NCBI GenBank assembly: GCA_004172865.1
Contig: SEBV01000018.1
Span: 1 to 64,000 of the forward strand
Reading direction: 5' to 3'
DNA: 64,000 nucleotides
DNA from: Gammaproteobacteria bacterium
GTDB lineage: Bacteria; Pseudomonadota; Gammaproteobacteria; Pseudomonadales; Cellvibrionaceae
A model generated the notes under the pieces. It was given only the letters and a program-made list of their open reading frames with translations. It did no database searches and had not been told where the DNA came from. Of the stretch, positions 63,101 to 64,000 are shown piece by piece. Within the stretch, counting starts at the first letter, position 1; every line of letters begins with the position of its first letter. Made by a program: the position numbers and the translations under genes.

Positions 63101-64000
63101 TCAGGTAGATTGCGCAAGGCCGTTTGGCGTGCGCTCTACCCATCGCAGACAGATAAAACCGCCGAGGATTAACGCCAGATCGCGGCAGCGCATTAGCAAG
63201 ATCAAACTCCCCGCAGTGGCAGCGGATAAATCGAGCAAGGTGCAAGCGCCAAATACCGCCGCTTCCAGCGCACCCAAGCCAGCAGGCACAGGCACAAATT
63301 GCGCGAGCCGCAGCGCCAGTGCCAGTAACACAAACTCATCCACCGTCAGCTGCACGTTTACCATAGTTAACAGCAACGCCAACTCTGACAGCACCAGCAC
63401 CCAAACCCCGAGCGACAAGCCAATTCCAGCCAGCCATAATCCGGGCGTTTGCAGCAGGCTACGCAAGCTCGCCAACGGACTTTGATCCGATGAATTGATA
63501 TAAGCCGCCAAACGCGGATGCGCTCGCCATTTCGCCATCAAAGGTGCGCAACGGTCCGCTAGCCAGCCCGGCTGCCAGCGCCACCATAATAATAAAACCG
63601 CGACGGGAATAATTAACAACCAACTCGCGCCCGGCAAAACCGGAGACACTAACTGGTTAAACCGCGAATCCAGTAAGAGCACTAATCCTAAAGCCAATAC
63701 TGAAAGATTGATCCCCAATTCCAACAACCGATCCAACCCCAAGGCGACCAGACATTTACTGAGGGATAAGTTTTGGCGCGCGAGCCAATACAGCTGTAGC
63801 GGTTCACCGCCCACTTGCGGGCCGGGCGTAAGCATATTCACCACTTGCCCGGCTTGGCGAATCACCAATAAACGATAGAAAGAAAAAGGCGCGAAATGCG
63901 TTAGAAACAGCCACCACCGCAAAGTCGCGAGGTGAAGCAGTAACAGATTCAGCCCCAACCATAGCGGCCATTGCCACCATGCAAGATCGCCGAGGCGTTG
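63101..64000 (-). CDS. Lysylphosphatidylglycerol synthase-type membrane protein (partial)
   Basis: The open frame continues beyond the window's right edge, so the N-terminus is missing. The visible 300 residues have seven to eight predicted membrane helices and the UPF0104/LPG_synthase_TM features: RLLVIRQAGQVVNMLTPGPQVGGEPLQLYWL (gate region, seen here in part as TPGPQVGGEP) and PVPAGLGALEAAVFG. These proteins flip lipids or lipid-linked compounds. It is convergent with the PTPS gene (5 bp gap), and lies next to a GT4 and pteridine-type enzymes. Confidence 0.75.
   Translation of the reverse strand, partial: QRLGDLAWWQWPLWLGLNLLLLHLATLRWWLFLTHFAPFSFYRLLVIRQAGQVVNMLTPGPQVGGEPLQLYWLARQNLSLSKCLVALGLDRLLELGINLSVLALGLVLLLDSRFNQLVSPVLPGASWLLIIPVAVLLLWWRWQPGWLADRCAPLMAKWRAHPRLAAYINSSDQSPLASLRSLLQTPGLWLAGIGLSLGVWVLVLSELALLLTMVNVQLTVDEFVLLALALRLAQFVPVPAGLGALEAAVFGACTLLDLSAATAGSLILLMRCRDLALILGGFICLRWVERTPNGLAQST

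Overview
The window looks like a chromosomal segment of a free-living, polysaccharide-degrading gammaproteobacterium, most likely Cellvibrio or a close relative (inference, no database search). The reasons are gammaproteobacterial synteny (rpmB-rpmG-mutM; rsmD divergent from ftsY-ftsE-ftsX-rpoH; alkA/ada/alkB), lipoprotein GH9 and GH43 glycosidases, and a CBM6 protein with the long poly-serine linkers typical of Cellvibrio secreted enzymes. I saw no prophage, insertion sequence, CRISPR array, rRNA or tRNA.

Layout. 1-5.7 kb: ribosomal proteins L28/L33, an HDOD-GAF signalling protein, a PEP-CTERM protein, mutM, then two small Xre-type regulators each beside a small unknown protein and palindromic DNA, and an HNH nuclease. 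5.7-11.3 kb: a pseudouridine synthase and the methionine-cycle operon sahR-metK-ahcY-metF, read leftward from a perfect 28-bp palindrome. 11.3-15.6 kb: tkt, preceded by four phased copies of TACAARCGTTT, then pgk and a Nudix hydrolase. 15.7-23.5 kb: a secreted esterase, a dehydrogenase/DUF2269/DoxX-like operon, the alkylation-repair set alkA, ada, alkB with a zinc-ribbon membrane protein, and a lipoprotein hydrolase whose start codon region is triplicated. 23.7-33.8 kb: GH9 cellulase, recQ, an AmiD-like amidase, a metallopeptidase-MORN protein, GH43 and an OprF-like porin. 34-40.7 kb: trmB, DUF423, a binding protein-like gene, rpoH, ftsX, ftsE, ftsY, rsmD. 40.7-51.1 kb: the CBM6 protein, coaD, an SDR, a Yip1 protein, an RND pump with its adaptor, and an AraC regulator. 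51.4-56.1 kb: a leftward operon of PepSY/DUF3649/DUF3325 membrane genes followed by a secreted cupin and two related secreted proteins. 56.4-58.7 kb: a sulfatase-fold membrane enzyme overlapping a periplasmic peroxiredoxin. 58.8-64 kb: a glycosyltransferase, ribA, a stand-alone RibD reductase, a zinc-less MDR dehydrogenase, a PTPS/QueD homologue whose catalytic Cys is Glu, and a flippase-like membrane protein that runs off the window.

The best candidates for something undescribed are (1) the pteridine/riboflavin-enzyme cluster at 58.8-64 kb, which has the parts to make and decorate a GTP-derived compound; (2) the protein at 40757-42499, which joins a cytoplasmic-type MshEN/GspE-N module through one membrane segment to two CBM6 domains with no catalytic domain; and (3) the phased repeat array upstream of tkt. 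Functions given for these are inferences from domain recognition by eye.
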